Position numbers and translations under genes: made by a program
DNA from: Agromyces ramosus
GTDB lineage: Bacteria; Actinomycetota; Actinomycetes; Actinomycetales; Microbacteriaceae
Direction of reading: 5' to 3'
Assembly (NCBI RefSeq): GCF_030817175.1
Contig: NZ_JAUSYY010000001.1
Span: forward strand, 434,001-498,000
Length of the DNA stretch: 64,000 nucleotides
The notes under the pieces: model-generated
Database searches by the model: none
Seen by the model: only the letters and a program-made list of their open reading frames with translations
What the model was told of the DNA's origin: nothing
Shown here: positions 28,412-37,520 of the stretch, one piece after another
Layout: each line of letters starts with the position of its first letter
Position numbering within the stretch: the first letter of the stretch is position 1

Positions 28412-29926
28412 ATGGCGCACGTGCTCGTCGTCGGGGGCGGCATCGCGGGCCTCTGGACCGCGGTGCGGGCGACGGATGCCGGGCACACCGTCGAGCTCGT
28501 CACGAAGGCCGAGCTCGACGAGGGCAACACCCGCTACGCGCAGGGCGGCATCGCCGCGGCGCTCTTCCCCGACGACTCGGCCGCACGCCACGCCGCCGAC
28601 ACGATCGCGGCAGGAGCCGGCCTCGCCGACCCAGGCGCGGTGCGGGTGCTCTGCGACGAGGGGCCGGCGCGCGTGCGCGACCTCATCCGCTTCGGCGTCG
28701 CCTTCGACCGCGGCGAATCGGGGCTCGAGCGCGGGCTCGAGGCCGCGCACTCGCGTCCGCGCATCCTGCATGCCGGCGGCGATGCGACCGGTGCGGCGAT
28801 CCAGGCGGCACTCGTCGCGACCGTGCGGCGGCGCGCCGTGCACATCGACGAGGGTGCGATGCTGGTCGACCTCGTCGTCGAGGGCGGCCGGGTCGCGGGC
28901 GCACGCGTGCTCGAGGCATCCGGAGCCATCACCGTGCGCCGTGCCGACGCGGTCGTGCTCGCTACCGGCGGGAGCGGATGCCTCTCCCGGTATACGACGA
29001 ATCCCGCCGTCGCGACGGGCGACGGCATCGCCGCGGCCTGGCGGGCGGGGGCGCAGCTCGCCGACCTCGAGTTCACGCAGTTCCACCCGACGGCGCTCGC
29101 TGCGCCGGGCACGCCGCTCATCTCCGAGGCGGTGCGCGGAGAGGGGGCGGTGCTGCGCGACGCGCACGGACGGCGATTCATGTTCGATGTCGATCCGCGC
29201 GGCGAGCTCGCACCCCGCGACGTCGTCGCCCGCGCGGTCTGGCGGCAGGCCATCGCTCAGGGCGGGGCGCCTGTGCTGCTCGACGCGACGGCACTCGGTC
29301 GCGAGCACCTCGCCCGCCGGTTCCCGGGGCTCGACGCCGCGTGTCGCGCCGCCGGTTTCGATTGGGCGAACGAGGCGGTGCCCGTGACGCCCGCCGCCCA
29401 CTACGGCATGGGAGGCGTGGTGACCGACCTCGACGGACGCACGAGCCTTCCGGGCCTGTTCGCCGTCGGCGAGGTCGCCCGCACCGGCGTGCACGGGGCG
29501 AACCGCCTCGCGTCGAACTCGCTGCTCGAGGCGGCGGTCTTCGCCGACCGTGCCGCCCGGGCGCTCGGCGTCGCGCCCGCGGCGACCGCCCCGTCTGCCG
29601 TGACCACCGCGTCCGCCGCGACGGTCGTCACCACCGTTGTCCTCACCGCACGCGGGCAGCTGGTCGAACGAGCGGCGCTGCAAACCCTCATGTGGCAGCA
29701 CGTCGGGCTCGAGCGCGACGAGGCGGGGCTCACCGAGGCATCCGCCACGCTCTCGTCCTGGCGCTCGCCGGAGCCACTCGATCGGCGCTCCGCCGAAGAC
29801 CGCAACCTCCTCGACCTCGCCCGGCTCACCGTCGACGCGGCCCTCGCACGGCGCGAGAGCCTGGGTGCCCACTTCCGCAGCGACGACCCGCTCGCCGCAG
29901 CCCGCCATGCCGAGGAGGCAGCCTGA
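28412..29926 (+). CDS. nadB: L-aspartate oxidase
   Basis: A 504-residue FAD flavoprotein that oxidises aspartate to iminoaspartate for NadA. The dinucleotide motif VLVVGGGIAGLWTA is at the N-terminus. TRYAQGGIAAAL, EFTQFHPTAL and GEVARTGVHGANRLASNSLL follow; these are NadB/SdhA-family signatures. It starts 3 nt after nadA with GGAG upstream, and its TGA overlaps the nadC ATG by one base. Confidence 0.95.
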   Translation: MAHVLVVGGGIAGLWTAVRATDAGHTVELVTKAELDEGNTRYAQGGIAAALFPDDSAARHAADTIAAGAGLADPGAVRVLCDEGPARVRDLIRFGVAFDRGESGLERGLEAAHSRPRILHAGGDATGAAIQAALVATVRRRAVHIDEGAMLVDLVVEGGRVAGARVLEASGAITVRRADAVVLATGGSGCLSRYTTNPAVATGDGIAAAWRAGAQLADLEFTQFHPTALAAPGTPLISEAVRGEGAVLRDAHGRRFMFDVDPRGELAPRDVVARAVWRQAIAQGGAPVLLDATALGREHLARRFPGLDAACRAAGFDWANEAVPVTPAAHYGMGGVVTDLDGRTSLPGLFAVGEVARTGVHGANRLASNSLLEAAVFADRAARALGVAPAATAPSAVTTASAATVVTTVVLTARGQLVERAALQTLMWQHVGLERDEAGLTEASATLSSWRSPEPLDRRSAEDRNLLDLARLTVDAALARRESLGAHFRSDDPLAAARHAEEAA

Positions 29927-30816
29927 TGACCGACGCCCGCGAGATCGACCGCATCGTCGGAGCCGCCCTCGATGAGGATGCGCCGTGGGGGGACCTCACG
30001 TCCGAGACGCTCATCCCGGTGCGCGCCGCCGCGACGGCCGAGCTGGTCGCCCGTGAGGGCGGAGTGCTGAGCGGCCTGGAGGTGTTCGCCGCGGCGTTCC
30101 GCCTCGTCGACCCTGCCATCTCGATCGAGCGCCTCGCCGGCGACGGCGACCACTTCGTCGCCGGTGACGTGCTCGCACGGGTGAGCGGGCCGGCACGCGG
30201 CATCCTGCGCGCCGAACGCGTCGGACTCAACCTCGTGCAGCGGATGTCGGGCATCGCCACCCTCACCGCACGCTACGTGGGCGCGACCGCTGGCACCCCG
30301 GCGCGCATCGTCGACACCCGCAAGACCACCCCTGGGCTTCGCAGCCTCGAGCGCCAGGCCGTGCGCGACGGGGGCGGGCGCAACCACCGCCGCTCGCTCT
30401 CCGACGCGGTGATGGCGAAGGACAACCACCTCGCGGTGCTCACCGCCGGCGGCCAGGATCTCGCCGAGGCGCTCCGCGCAGCACGCGAGCGGATGCCGCA
30501 CACGGCGCACCTCGAGGTCGAGGTCGACCGCATCGACCAGATCGAGCCGGTGCTCGCGGGCGGCGCCGACACCGTCATGCTCGACAACTTCTCGGTCGAC
30601 GAACTGCGTGCCGGCGTCGCCCTCATCGCCGGGCGCGCCATCGTCGAGGCATCGGGGGGCGTCTCGCTCGAGACGGTCGCGGCGATCGCCTCGACGGGCG
30701 TCGACGTCATCTCGGTGGGCGCGCTCACGCACTCGGTGCGGTCGCTCGACCTCGGGCTCGACATCGCCGTCGGCACTGGCGCGACGTCGGCGCCCGGCAG
30801 GGCGGGGCATCCGTGA
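29926..30816 (+). CDS. nadC: Nicotinate-nucleotide pyrophosphorylase (carboxylating)
   Basis: A 296-residue quinolinate phosphoribosyltransferase producing nicotinate mononucleotide. EDAPWGDLTSETL is at the start; VGLNLVQRMSGIATLT, DTRKTTPGLR, VMAKDNHLAV and EASGGVSLETV are characteristic of NadC. It completes the de novo NAD set nadA-nadB-nadC. The end overlaps the next GTG start by 4 bp. Confidence 0.96.
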   Translation: MTDAREIDRIVGAALDEDAPWGDLTSETLIPVRAAATAELVAREGGVLSGLEVFAAAFRLVDPAISIERLAGDGDHFVAGDVLARVSGPARGILRAERVGLNLVQRMSGIATLTARYVGATAGTPARIVDTRKTTPGLRSLERQAVRDGGGRNHRRSLSDAVMAKDNHLAVLTAGGQDLAEALRAARERMPHTAHLEVEVDRIDQIEPVLAGGADTVMLDNFSVDELRAGVALIAGRAIVEASGGVSLETVAAIASTGVDVISVGALTHSVRSLDLGLDIAVGTGATSAPGRAGHP

Positions 30817-31958
30817 TCTTCCTCGACCACGCCGCGACGACGCCCGTGCGCCGGGAGGCGCTCGAGGCCATGTGGCCGTTCCTCACGGGGGCGTTCGGCA
30901 ACCCGTCGAGCCGGCACGGGCTCGGCGACGAGGCCGCCCGCGCACTCGCGGCAGCCCGCGCCGAGGTCGCCGCCGTGGTGGGCTGCCGTCCGGGCGACGT
31001 CGTCTTCACGAGCGGCGGCACCGAGGCCGACAACCTCGCCGTGAAGGGACTCGCTCTCGCGAACCCGCGCGGCCGGCACCTCGTGATCTCGCCGATCGAG
31101 CACGAGGCGGTGCTCGAGTCCGCCCACCACCTCTCGCGACAGCACGGATTCGAGATCTCGGAGGTCGCCGTCGACGCGGGCGGGGTGGTCGAGGCCGACG
31201 CACTCGCCAGGGTCCTCCGGCCGGACACGACCCTCGTCTCGGTGCAGCTCGCGAACAACGAGATCGGCACGGTGCAGCCGGTCGCGGATCTCGCGGCGCT
31301 CGCGCACGCACACGGCGCGCTCATGCACAGCGACGCCGTGCAGGCCGCCGGATGGCTCTCGCTCTCGATCGACGAGCTCGGCGTCGACGCGCTCTCGCTC
31401 GCAGGGCACAAGGTCGGCGCGCCGAAGGGCACCGGGGCGCTCATCGTGCGCGGACGGCTGCAGCTCGAGCCGGTGCTGCACGGAGGCGGTCAGGAGCGCG
31501 GGCGACGCTCGGGCACCGAGAACGTCGCAGGAGCCGTCGCGTTCGCTACGGCGCTCCGGCTCGCCGAGGCGGAGCGGGCGGATGTCGCGCCGCGCGTCGC
31601 CGCGCTCGGCGCCGACCTCGCGGCGCGCGTCGTCGACACCGTGCCCGGCGCGCGCCTCACCGGCGACCCCGCACGACGCCTTCCCGGCACGGTCTCGTTC
31701 GTGTTCCCCGGCACGAGCGGAGAAGCGGTGCTGCTCGAGCTCGAGCGCGACGGCGTCGTCTGCTCGAGCGGGTCCGCGTGCGCGGCCGGGAGCGACGAGC
31801 CGTCGCACGTGCTCACGGCGATCGGCCTGCCGGCCGAGCTCGCGCAGACCGCGGTGCGGTTCACCCTCGGCGGCGAGACGACGGCCGACGAGATCGCGGA
31901 TGCCGCGGCATCCGTCGCCAGGGCGGTGTCGGCGGTGCGCGATATCGTGGAATCATGA
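30813..31958 (+). CDS. Cysteine desulfurase (NifS/IscS-like) in the nad operon
   Basis: A 381-residue PLP enzyme starting at a GTG that overlaps the nadC stop. It begins MIFLDHAATTPVRREALEAM. SLAGHKVGAPKGTGAL carries the PLP lysine, and VVCSSGSACAAGSDEPSHVL carries the catalytic cysteine. Its place in the nad operon suggests it supplies sulfur to the [4Fe-4S] cluster of NadA, as NifS does in the Bacillus nad locus. Other cysteine-desulfurase roles, such as tRNA thiolation, cannot be excluded. Confidence 0.92.
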   Translation: MIFLDHAATTPVRREALEAMWPFLTGAFGNPSSRHGLGDEAARALAAARAEVAAVVGCRPGDVVFTSGGTEADNLAVKGLALANPRGRHLVISPIEHEAVLESAHHLSRQHGFEISEVAVDAGGVVEADALARVLRPDTTLVSVQLANNEIGTVQPVADLAALAHAHGALMHSDAVQAAGWLSLSIDELGVDALSLAGHKVGAPKGTGALIVRGRLQLEPVLHGGGQERGRRSGTENVAGAVAFATALRLAEAERADVAPRVAALGADLAARVVDTVPGARLTGDPARRLPGTVSFVFPGTSGEAVLLELERDGVVCSSGSACAAGSDEPSHVLTAIGLPAELAQTAVRFTLGGETTADEIADAAASVARAVSAVRDIVES

Positions 31959-32092
31959 GCGATTCGACACCAACCCCAGCAGACGACGAGCTCGACCGCC
32001 GGGTCGAAGAAGAGCTCGCCCCTGAAGAAGAGCTGCTCCGCGAGTGGCTCCCCGAGGCTGAGCCGACCGACGGGCCTGCTCCGGCCCCGTAG
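31955..32092 (+). CDS. Very small acidic protein at the end of the nad operon
   Basis: A 45-residue frame whose ATG overlaps the desulfurase stop (ATGA). It reads MSDSTPTPADDELDRRVEEE and ends AEPTDGPAPAP. It is strongly acidic, has no cysteine or membrane segment, and has a helical middle (RRVEEELAPEEELLREWL). The tight coupling makes translation likely. The role is unknown; a partner of the desulfurase is a guess only. Confidence 0.55.
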   Translation: MSDSTPTPADDELDRRVEEELAPEEELLREWLPEAEPTDGPAPAP

Positions 32093-32148
32093 AGCACGCC
32101 GCGACCCGATCCGCGCCGACGCCACCCCCTGCCGGCGACTGCGCCTTC

Positions 32149-32279
32149 GAAGCAATTTTCCATGCATTGCGATCCATCTCCGGATCGGGGAATAGTTCGT
32201 CTCCCGCCGCCTGTTGACCAAGCTATTCGACGCAAATCCCGGCGCAGCTGTGCGCCGAAATCGATTGGAAGCAATTTCC
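32149..32279 (+). promoter_or_regulatory. AT-richer intergenic region with inverted repeats before the MFS gene
   Basis: This stretch is clearly lower in GC than its neighbours. It holds GCAAT...ATTGC (32152-32156 and 32166-32170), a hairpin GGCGCA-GCTG-TGCGCC (32241-32256), and ATTG-GAAG-CAAT (32264-32275). The word GAAGCAATTT occurs at both ends. Such repeats are typical of TetR/MarR operators in front of efflux genes. No regulator gene is adjacent, and a promoter could not be placed with confidence. Confidence 0.35.
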
Positions 32280-33846
32280 GTGACCGAACGCGCCGTTCCC
32301 GATCTCAACGACTCCGTCGCAGCGCCGGCCTCCGGGCCGCCCCCCGGCGACACCACCATGCACGAGCACTCCGACATCGAGGCGCTGCACGGCGCCCGCA
32401 ACAACCGGGTGATCTGGCTCCTCCTCGCCTCGTCCTTCGTCGTCATCCTCAACGAGACGATCATGGGCGTGGCGATCCCCCATCTCGTCGTCGACCTCGA
32501 CATCTCCGTCTCCGCGGCGCAGTGGCTCACCACCGCGTTCATGCTCACCATGGCCGTCGTGATCCCGATCACCGGCTTCCTGCTCCAGCGCTTCGCCACG
32601 CGGCCCATCTTCATCGCCGCGATGAGCCTCTTCTCGACCGGCACGCTCATCGCGGCGCTCGCCCCGGGCTTCGAGATGCTCCTGCTCGCCCGCGTGGTGC
32701 AGGCGAGCGGCACGGCGATCATGATGCCGTTGCTCATGACGACGCTCATGACCCTCGTCGCGCCGAGCGACCGTGGGCGGCTCATGGGCCGGGTCTCGAT
32801 CGTCATGTCGGTCGCACCCGCGATCGGCCCGACGATCTCGGGCCTCATCCTGAACTACCTCAGCTGGCGGTTCATGTTCTGGCTCGTGCTGCCGATCGCG
32901 CTCACGATGCTCATCATCGGCATCCGCCGCGTCGAGAACGTGAGCGAGCCGCGCGTCATCCCCATCGACGTATTCTCGGTCGTGCTCTCGGCCTTCGGCT
33001 TCGGCGGCATCGTCTACGGCCTCAGCCTCATCGGCGGCGAAGCCGGCGGCGGTGGCGCGGGCGCGGCGCCGATGTTCATCGCGTTCGCCGTCGGCGCCAT
33101 CGGCGTGGGCGCGTTCATCTGGCGACAGCTCGCGCTGCAGTCCTCCGACCGCGCACTCCTCGACCTGCGCACGTTCCGGTCGGGCAACTTCGCGATCTCG
33201 GTCGGCCTCATGACGATCATGATGGCCGCGCTCTTCGGCACGATCATCCTGCTGCCGATCTACTTGCAGAACGTGCTGCACCTCGAGCCGATCGCCACGG
33301 GGCTCCTGCTGCTGCCCGGCGGTCTCACGATGGGCCTGCTCGGGCCGACGGTCGGCCGCCTGTTCGACCGCTTCGGGCCGACCCCGCTGCTCATCCCCGG
33401 TGCCATCGTCGTCAGCGGTGTGCTCTGGTCGCTCACGATGGTGACCGAGCAGACGTCGCCGTGGCTGCTGCTGATCGCGCACGTCGTGCTCTCCGCCGGC
33501 CTGGCCCTTCATGTTCACGCCGCTGTTCACCTCAGCGCTCGGCTCCGTCGAGCCGCGCTTCTACTCGCACGGCTCGGCGATCGTCGGCACTGTGCAGCAG
33601 GTCGCGGGTGCCGCGGGCACGGCGCTGTTCGTGACGATCATGGCCGCCCAGTCGCTGAGTGTCGCGACCACCACCGGCGCCTCCGCCGAGGTCGCGACAG
33701 CGGCCGGCATCAGGGCGGCGTTCCTCGTCGGCGCGATCCTCTCGATCGGCGCGATCGTCGGCGCGTTCTTCGTGCGCAAGCCCGCCGACATGATGGAGGG
33801 CCCGCGCTCCGACGCCGCGCTCGAGGCCGCAGCGTCCGAGGTCTGA
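32280..33846 (+). pseudogene. MFS multidrug efflux transporter (DHA2 type), frameshifted
   Basis: The frame starts at GTG 32280 (MTERAVPDLNDSV; ATG 32358 and TTG 32214 are alternatives). It encodes a 14-helix DHA2 transporter: VVILNETIMGVAIPHLVVDL, WLTTAFMLTMAVVIPITGFL and RVVQASGTAIMMPL are the helix 1, 2 and 4 signatures. Near 33502-33511 one extra C (GGCCCTT) shifts the frame. The protein then continues as MFTPLFTSALGSVEPRFYSH and stops at 33846. Correcting one base gives about 520 residues. The shift is either real inactivation or a base-calling error. Confidence 0.85.
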
Positions 33847-33857
33847 ACCACGCTCGA

Positions 33858-33894
33858 ACACGAAGGGCCCGGCATCGTGCCGGGCCCTTCGTGT
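33858..33894. terminator. Bidirectional terminator between convergent genes
   Basis: A perfect 17-bp stem (33858-33874 against 33878-33894) with a TCG loop lies between the MFS stop (33846) and the stop of the vWA gene (33924). It is the strongest hairpin in the window and should serve both strands. Confidence 0.85.
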
Positions 33895-33923
33895 GTCTCG
33901 GTCGGCCCTGCGGCCGCGTTCGC

Positions 33924-35630
33924 TCAGCCGCAGTTCGGACGGCAGCTGCGCTGTGAGAGCGCATCGACGAGCACGGTGCTGAGGTCTTCGGGCCTCGACG
34001 CGGAGTAGGCCGCACCCTTCGTCGCCTGGGCGATGCGCTGCATCGCCGCGAGGTCGGTGTCGGGCCCGAAGCCGATCATGATGACCGGCACCGGCTTCGT
34101 CGGGTCGTCGATCTTGGCGAGCTCGGCGAGCAGCGTGTCGAGGTCGATGCCGTTCTCGTCCTCGTTCTTGCCGTCGGTGATGAGCAGCACCGAGTTGACC
34201 TTCTCGGGGTCGTACGTCTCGCGCACCCGCTGCACGGCGGCGAGCGTCGTGTCGTACAGGCCGGTCGCACCGCCGAGGCGGGCGGGCAGCGATTGGATGA
34301 TGCCTGCGATGCCCTGCATGTGAGCTGCATCGCCGAGCGGCGCGATGGGCGCGAGGTCCTCGTAGTCGAGATCGCCGTTGCGCGCGGTGGAGAACACCCA
34401 GACGCCGAGCTCGACCTCGCCCGAGAACTTCTGCATGGCGCCGATCGCGGCCTGCTGGAAGATGTCGATGCGGCGGAGGCCGTTCTCGGCCGGCTCCTCC
34501 ATGGAGCCCGACACGTCGATGACCGCGAGCATGCGCGAACGCAGGGTCAACACGCCCCAGGCGCGGAGGATCTCGAGCTGGGTGGGACCGTCGAGCGCAG
34601 CGGTGGCAGCGGGCGGCGCGGCGCCGACGCCGTCGAGATCGAGCTCGCCGGTGCCGTCGGGAGCCCGGAAGCCCACGCTCGCGAGCGTGGTCGTGGCGTC
34701 GCGGACGGCGGCCTCGAACGCGTCGAGCAGCTCGGCCTTCGTCGCGGTGGCCGCTTCGCGGCGGTCGGCCGAGCCCTGGTCGGGCGTGGCATCCGGCCGC
34801 AATTGCACCCAGGGATAGTCGAGCAGCACCGTGCCGTCGGCCGGATACGCGGCAACCAGGGGCTCCGCGGGGTCGTCGAGGTTGTAGGCGGCGACCTGCG
34901 CCTCGGTCGTCACGACGACCGCCGGCTGCTCGGTCGCGCTGAGCGCGCCGAACGCCGCACCGGTCGATGCGGGGATGGTCTTGCCGAGCTCGATCATGGC
35001 CCCCGCGAATTGGCGCGGATCGTCGGGCGAGGAATGCCCGCGCAGTGCCAGCAGTCCGGCGAGGCTGGCAGCGGATGCCTCGGGGTCGGGGAGGATCGTC
35101 GGCAACGTGCCGCCGAGCACGCGGCCCCAACTGACCGGTTCGGTAGCCAGCTCGGTGGCCTTCGTCGCGGCAGCGGCGAACACGACGGGCGTGGACGCGA
35201 TCGACAGCCGGACGTCGACCTCGGGAGCCGGCTGGCCGAGCGAAGCCGCGGTGGCGTTCATTCGGTCGAGCCAGACGCTGGACTCCGGCACCCAGGCATC
35301 GGCCTCGGACGCGCCCGACGCGAGGACCGCGGCCGTGTCGGCGGAATCCTGCGCCGTGACCTTCGTATCGACGCAGTTCTCGGAGTCCGCGTCGTAGGCC
35401 TTCGCGATGTCGGCGAGTGCGGGCGCAATGGACGTGTCGGCGACGATGTCGAGCCGCTCCGGGTCGGTGCAACCGGCCTCCGCCGCAGCGAAGAGCGGGT
35501 TCAGGTAGCCGCCCACCCAGAGGAAGACGCCGGAACCGACGAGGCCGATGACGGCGACGGCGGCGACGATGGACAGGATGAACCTACGGCCCGGCATCTT
35601 CACCGGCGCCGCGATACTGTGACGACCCAC
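33924..35630 (-). CDS. Substrate-binding and vWA domain protein, membrane-anchored
   Basis: A 568-residue extracytoplasmic protein. The N-terminal anchor (about 16-38) is followed by a periplasmic-binding-like domain (about 55-300, LDIVADTSIAPALADIAKAY). The C-terminal von Willebrand A domain (about 365-565) has a complete MIDAS start VIDVSGSM and LLITDGKNED. This two-domain type is widespread in actinobacteria; the ligand is unknown. The GTG at 35630 has GGAG 5 nt upstream. Confidence 0.85.
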   Translation of the reverse strand: MGRHSIAAPVKMPGRRFILSIVAAVAVIGLVGSGVFLWVGGYLNPLFAAAEAGCTDPERLDIVADTSIAPALADIAKAYDADSENCVDTKVTAQDSADTAAVLASGASEADAWVPESSVWLDRMNATAASLGQPAPEVDVRLSIASTPVVFAAAATKATELATEPVSWGRVLGGTLPTILPDPEASAASLAGLLALRGHSSPDDPRQFAGAMIELGKTIPASTGAAFGALSATEQPAVVVTTEAQVAAYNLDDPAEPLVAAYPADGTVLLDYPWVQLRPDATPDQGSADRREAATATKAELLDAFEAAVRDATTTLASVGFRAPDGTGELDLDGVGAAPPAATAALDGPTQLEILRAWGVLTLRSRMLAVIDVSGSMEEPAENGLRRIDIFQQAAIGAMQKFSGEVELGVWVFSTARNGDLDYEDLAPIAPLGDAAHMQGIAGIIQSLPARLGGATGLYDTTLAAVQRVRETYDPEKVNSVLLITDGKNEDENGIDLDTLLAELAKIDDPTKPVPVIMIGFGPDTDLAAMQRIAQATKGAAYSASRPEDLSTVLVDALSQRSCRPNCG

Positions 35631-36050
35631 GGGTACTCCAAGCCGACGTGGCCGTGGCCCGCCGAATCCTTGAACGGGTTCCCCCGTTCAGGGGGAGGGA
35701 TTTGAATCAGTGTAGGCGACGCGGCCCGATACGCGAATTTCACTCGTTACTTGCCCGGTCCGGCGCGGCTCGCACGCCGGAGCACACGAGGAAGGGGGCC
35801 GGGTGCCCCCTGGCACCCAGCCCCTGTATTTCCCCCGTCCTGCGCGGACGCTCCCTCAACCGTCACGCAGGCGCTGCTTCGCTTCGTTGCGACGTTCCAC
35901 GGATTCGAACCCGGCCTCGGCTCGCCCGTCCTCGGGCCTCGGCTTGGAGCTCCTCCATCTGCTTCGACGTTAGATGCCGCTCAAGAGACGCGACAAGGGG
36001 TTGACGAACGAGACACCGCCCGGTAGTCCGGGGAAAGACAGGTGACACGC
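35631..36050. other. 420-bp gene-free interval with two strong hairpins
   Basis: I found no convincing gene here; short frames exist but have poor codon use and no family signs. Hairpin 1 is TGAACGGG-TTCC-CCCGTTCA (35671-35690), upstream of the vWA start. Hairpin 2 is GGGTGCC-CCCT-GGCACCC (35801-35818), extended by an outer G-run and C-run (35795-35824) and followed on the plus strand by TGTATTT. A promoter TTGACG-N17-TAGTCC (36001-36029) probably serves the phosphoribosyltransferase gene. Hairpin 2 looks like a terminator but has no gene in front of it on that strand, so a small RNA is possible. Confidence 0.45.
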
Positions 36051-36698
36051 ATGGAACAGTTCCGCAACCGCATCGAGGCCGGACGACGTCTCGCCGTTGC
36101 GCTCGAGGGTCATGACCTGCCGCACCCGGTGGTGCTCGGACTCCCCCGCGGCGGTGTGCCCGTGGCCGACCAGGTCGCACGCGCGCTCGACGCCCCGCTC
36201 GACGTGCTGGTCGTTCGCAAGCTGGGTCTGCCGGGCCAGCCCGAGGTCGCGATGGGCGCGATCGGCGAACAGGGCGCGCGGGTGGTGAACGAGGACATCG
36301 CCGGCCACGCAGCCCCCGCGGATCTCGCTCGCGTCGAGCAGCGCGAGCGAGATGAGCTCACGACCCGGGTTCGCCGGTTCCGAGGTGACCTCCCGCCCCT
36401 GGATCTCGCGGGGTGCACTGCGGTGATCGTCGACGACGGCATCGCCACCGGGGCCACCGCACGCGTCGCCTGCCTCGTCGCGCGAGCGCGTGGGGCGACC
36501 CGGGTCGTCGTGGCGACCCCGGTGGCCGCGCCAGACAGTCTCGCGTCGATCGCGGCCATGCCCGAGGTCGACGAGGTCGTCTGCCTCTCGACGCCTCGTG
36601 GCTTCATGGCCGTCGGAATGCACTACCTCGACTTCGGGCAGACGACGGATGCCGAGGTGCTGGCCCTGCTCGCGGCGTCGCGGGCAGGCGACGGGTGA
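36051..36698 (+). CDS. Phosphoribosyltransferase family protein
   Basis: A 215-residue PRTase-fold protein. VVLGLPRGGVPVADQVARAL and LDVLVVRKLGLPGQPEVAMG are the N-terminal blocks; AVIVDDGIATGATARVA is the PRPP-binding loop. This is the predicted PRTase group seen beside stress genes or fused to hydrolases. The substrate is unknown and it is not an obvious purine salvage enzyme. AGGTGA lies 5 nt before the ATG at 36051, and a candidate promoter is at 36001-36029. Confidence 0.88.
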   Translation: MEQFRNRIEAGRRLAVALEGHDLPHPVVLGLPRGGVPVADQVARALDAPLDVLVVRKLGLPGQPEVAMGAIGEQGARVVNEDIAGHAAPADLARVEQRERDELTTRVRRFRGDLPPLDLAGCTAVIVDDGIATGATARVACLVARARGATRVVVATPVAAPDSLASIAAMPEVDEVVCLSTPRGFMAVGMHYLDFGQTTDAEVLALLAASRAGDG

Positions 36699-36707
36699 GC
36701 GGTGTGC

Positions 36708-36729
36708 CGGCCGCGCTCAGGCGCGGCCG
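36708..36729. terminator. Short hairpin between convergent genes
   Basis: A 9-bp stem (36708-36716 against 36721-36729) with a TCAG loop lies between the PRTase stop and the prmC-like gene, and its loop contains the latter's stop codon. Pure G/C stem without a U-tract, so function is plausible but not certain. Confidence 0.5.
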
Positions 36730-37520
36730 ATGGCGACCGTTCCGCCGATCTCGTCATCGTGGATGATCCGGGCCTCGAGCCCACCGGCCGCCATGAGCGC
36801 GACGGTCGCCGGAGCCTGACGCTCGCTCGTCTCGATCAGGAGCCAGCCCCCAGGTGCGAGCCAATCGCGAGCGGATGCCGCGACGCGCCGGTGCACGTCG
36901 AGGCCGTCGATTCCACCGTCGAGGGCAATCGACGCCTCGTGGTCTCGCGCCTCCGGGGGCATCATCGCGATGTCGCCGGTGGGAACGTAGGGCGCGTTGA
37001 CCGCCAGCACGTCGACGCGACCGCGGAGGTCGCCGGGGAGCGCGTCGAACAGGTCACCCTCCGCCACCCGCGCGCTCAGCGGCCCGAGGTTGCGGCGTGC
37101 CGCGCGAACGGCGGCGGGATCGAGGTCGGCGGCGACGAGCTCGATCGGGCCCGCGGCATCCGCGATCGCCGCACCGATCGCACCGGCGCCGCAGCACAGG
37201 TCGACGACGACGGGCCGGTGCCCGTCCACGCCCGCCGATCGAGCGAGCCGGGCGGCCTCGGCCGCGAGCAGCTCGGTGCGGCGGCGGGGAACGAAGACGC
37301 CCGGTTCGAGCAGGATGCGGCGGCCGGCGAACTCGGCCCAGCCGAGCAGCTGCTCGAGAGGCTCGCCCGCCACGCGGCGCACGACGAGTCGCTCGAGCTC
37401 GGCTGCGGCATCCGGCCGGCCGTCGACCGCCGCGAGCAGCAGCGCCGCCTCGTCTTCGGCGAACACGCACCCGGCCGCGCGCAGGCGGCTGACGAGGGCA
37501 GAGTCGATCGTGGCGGGCAT
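36717..37520 (-). CDS. PrmC/HemK-like protein-glutamine N5-methyltransferase
   Basis: A 267-residue SAM-dependent methyltransferase. The N-terminal helical domain carries GEPLEQLLGWAEFAGRRI and EPGVFVPRRRTELLA as in PrmC; VVVDLCCGAGAIGAAIA is the SAM loop. The catalytic motif is NAPYVPT where classical PrmC has NPPY. This variant group is usually annotated as a putative glutamine methyltransferase. A TACGAT -10 box (37527-37532) lies 6 nt before the ATG, so the mRNA is probably leaderless, which supports this start. Confidence 0.85.
   Translation of the reverse strand: MPATIDSALVSRLRAAGCVFAEDEAALLLAAVDGRPDAAAELERLVVRRVAGEPLEQLLGWAEFAGRRILLEPGVFVPRRRTELLAAEAARLARSAGVDGHRPVVVDLCCGAGAIGAAIADAAGPIELVAADLDPAAVRAARRNLGPLSARVAEGDLFDALPGDLRGRVDVLAVNAPYVPTGDIAMMPPEARDHEASIALDGGIDGLDVHRRVAASARDWLAPGGWLLIETSERQAPATVALMAAGGLEARIIHDDEIGGTVAIGRA

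Noticed and set aside
35898..35914. GGTTCGAATCC-like T-loop on the minus strand, possible tRNA
   Set aside because: The T-stem does not pair beyond three positions, and no acceptor stem, D-arm or anticodon arm could be built around it.
35648..36026. Short overlapping plus-strand frames in the gap before the phosphoribosyltransferase
   Set aside because: They lack family motifs and ribosome sites, have Cys/Arg-rich random-looking products, and run across strong hairpins.
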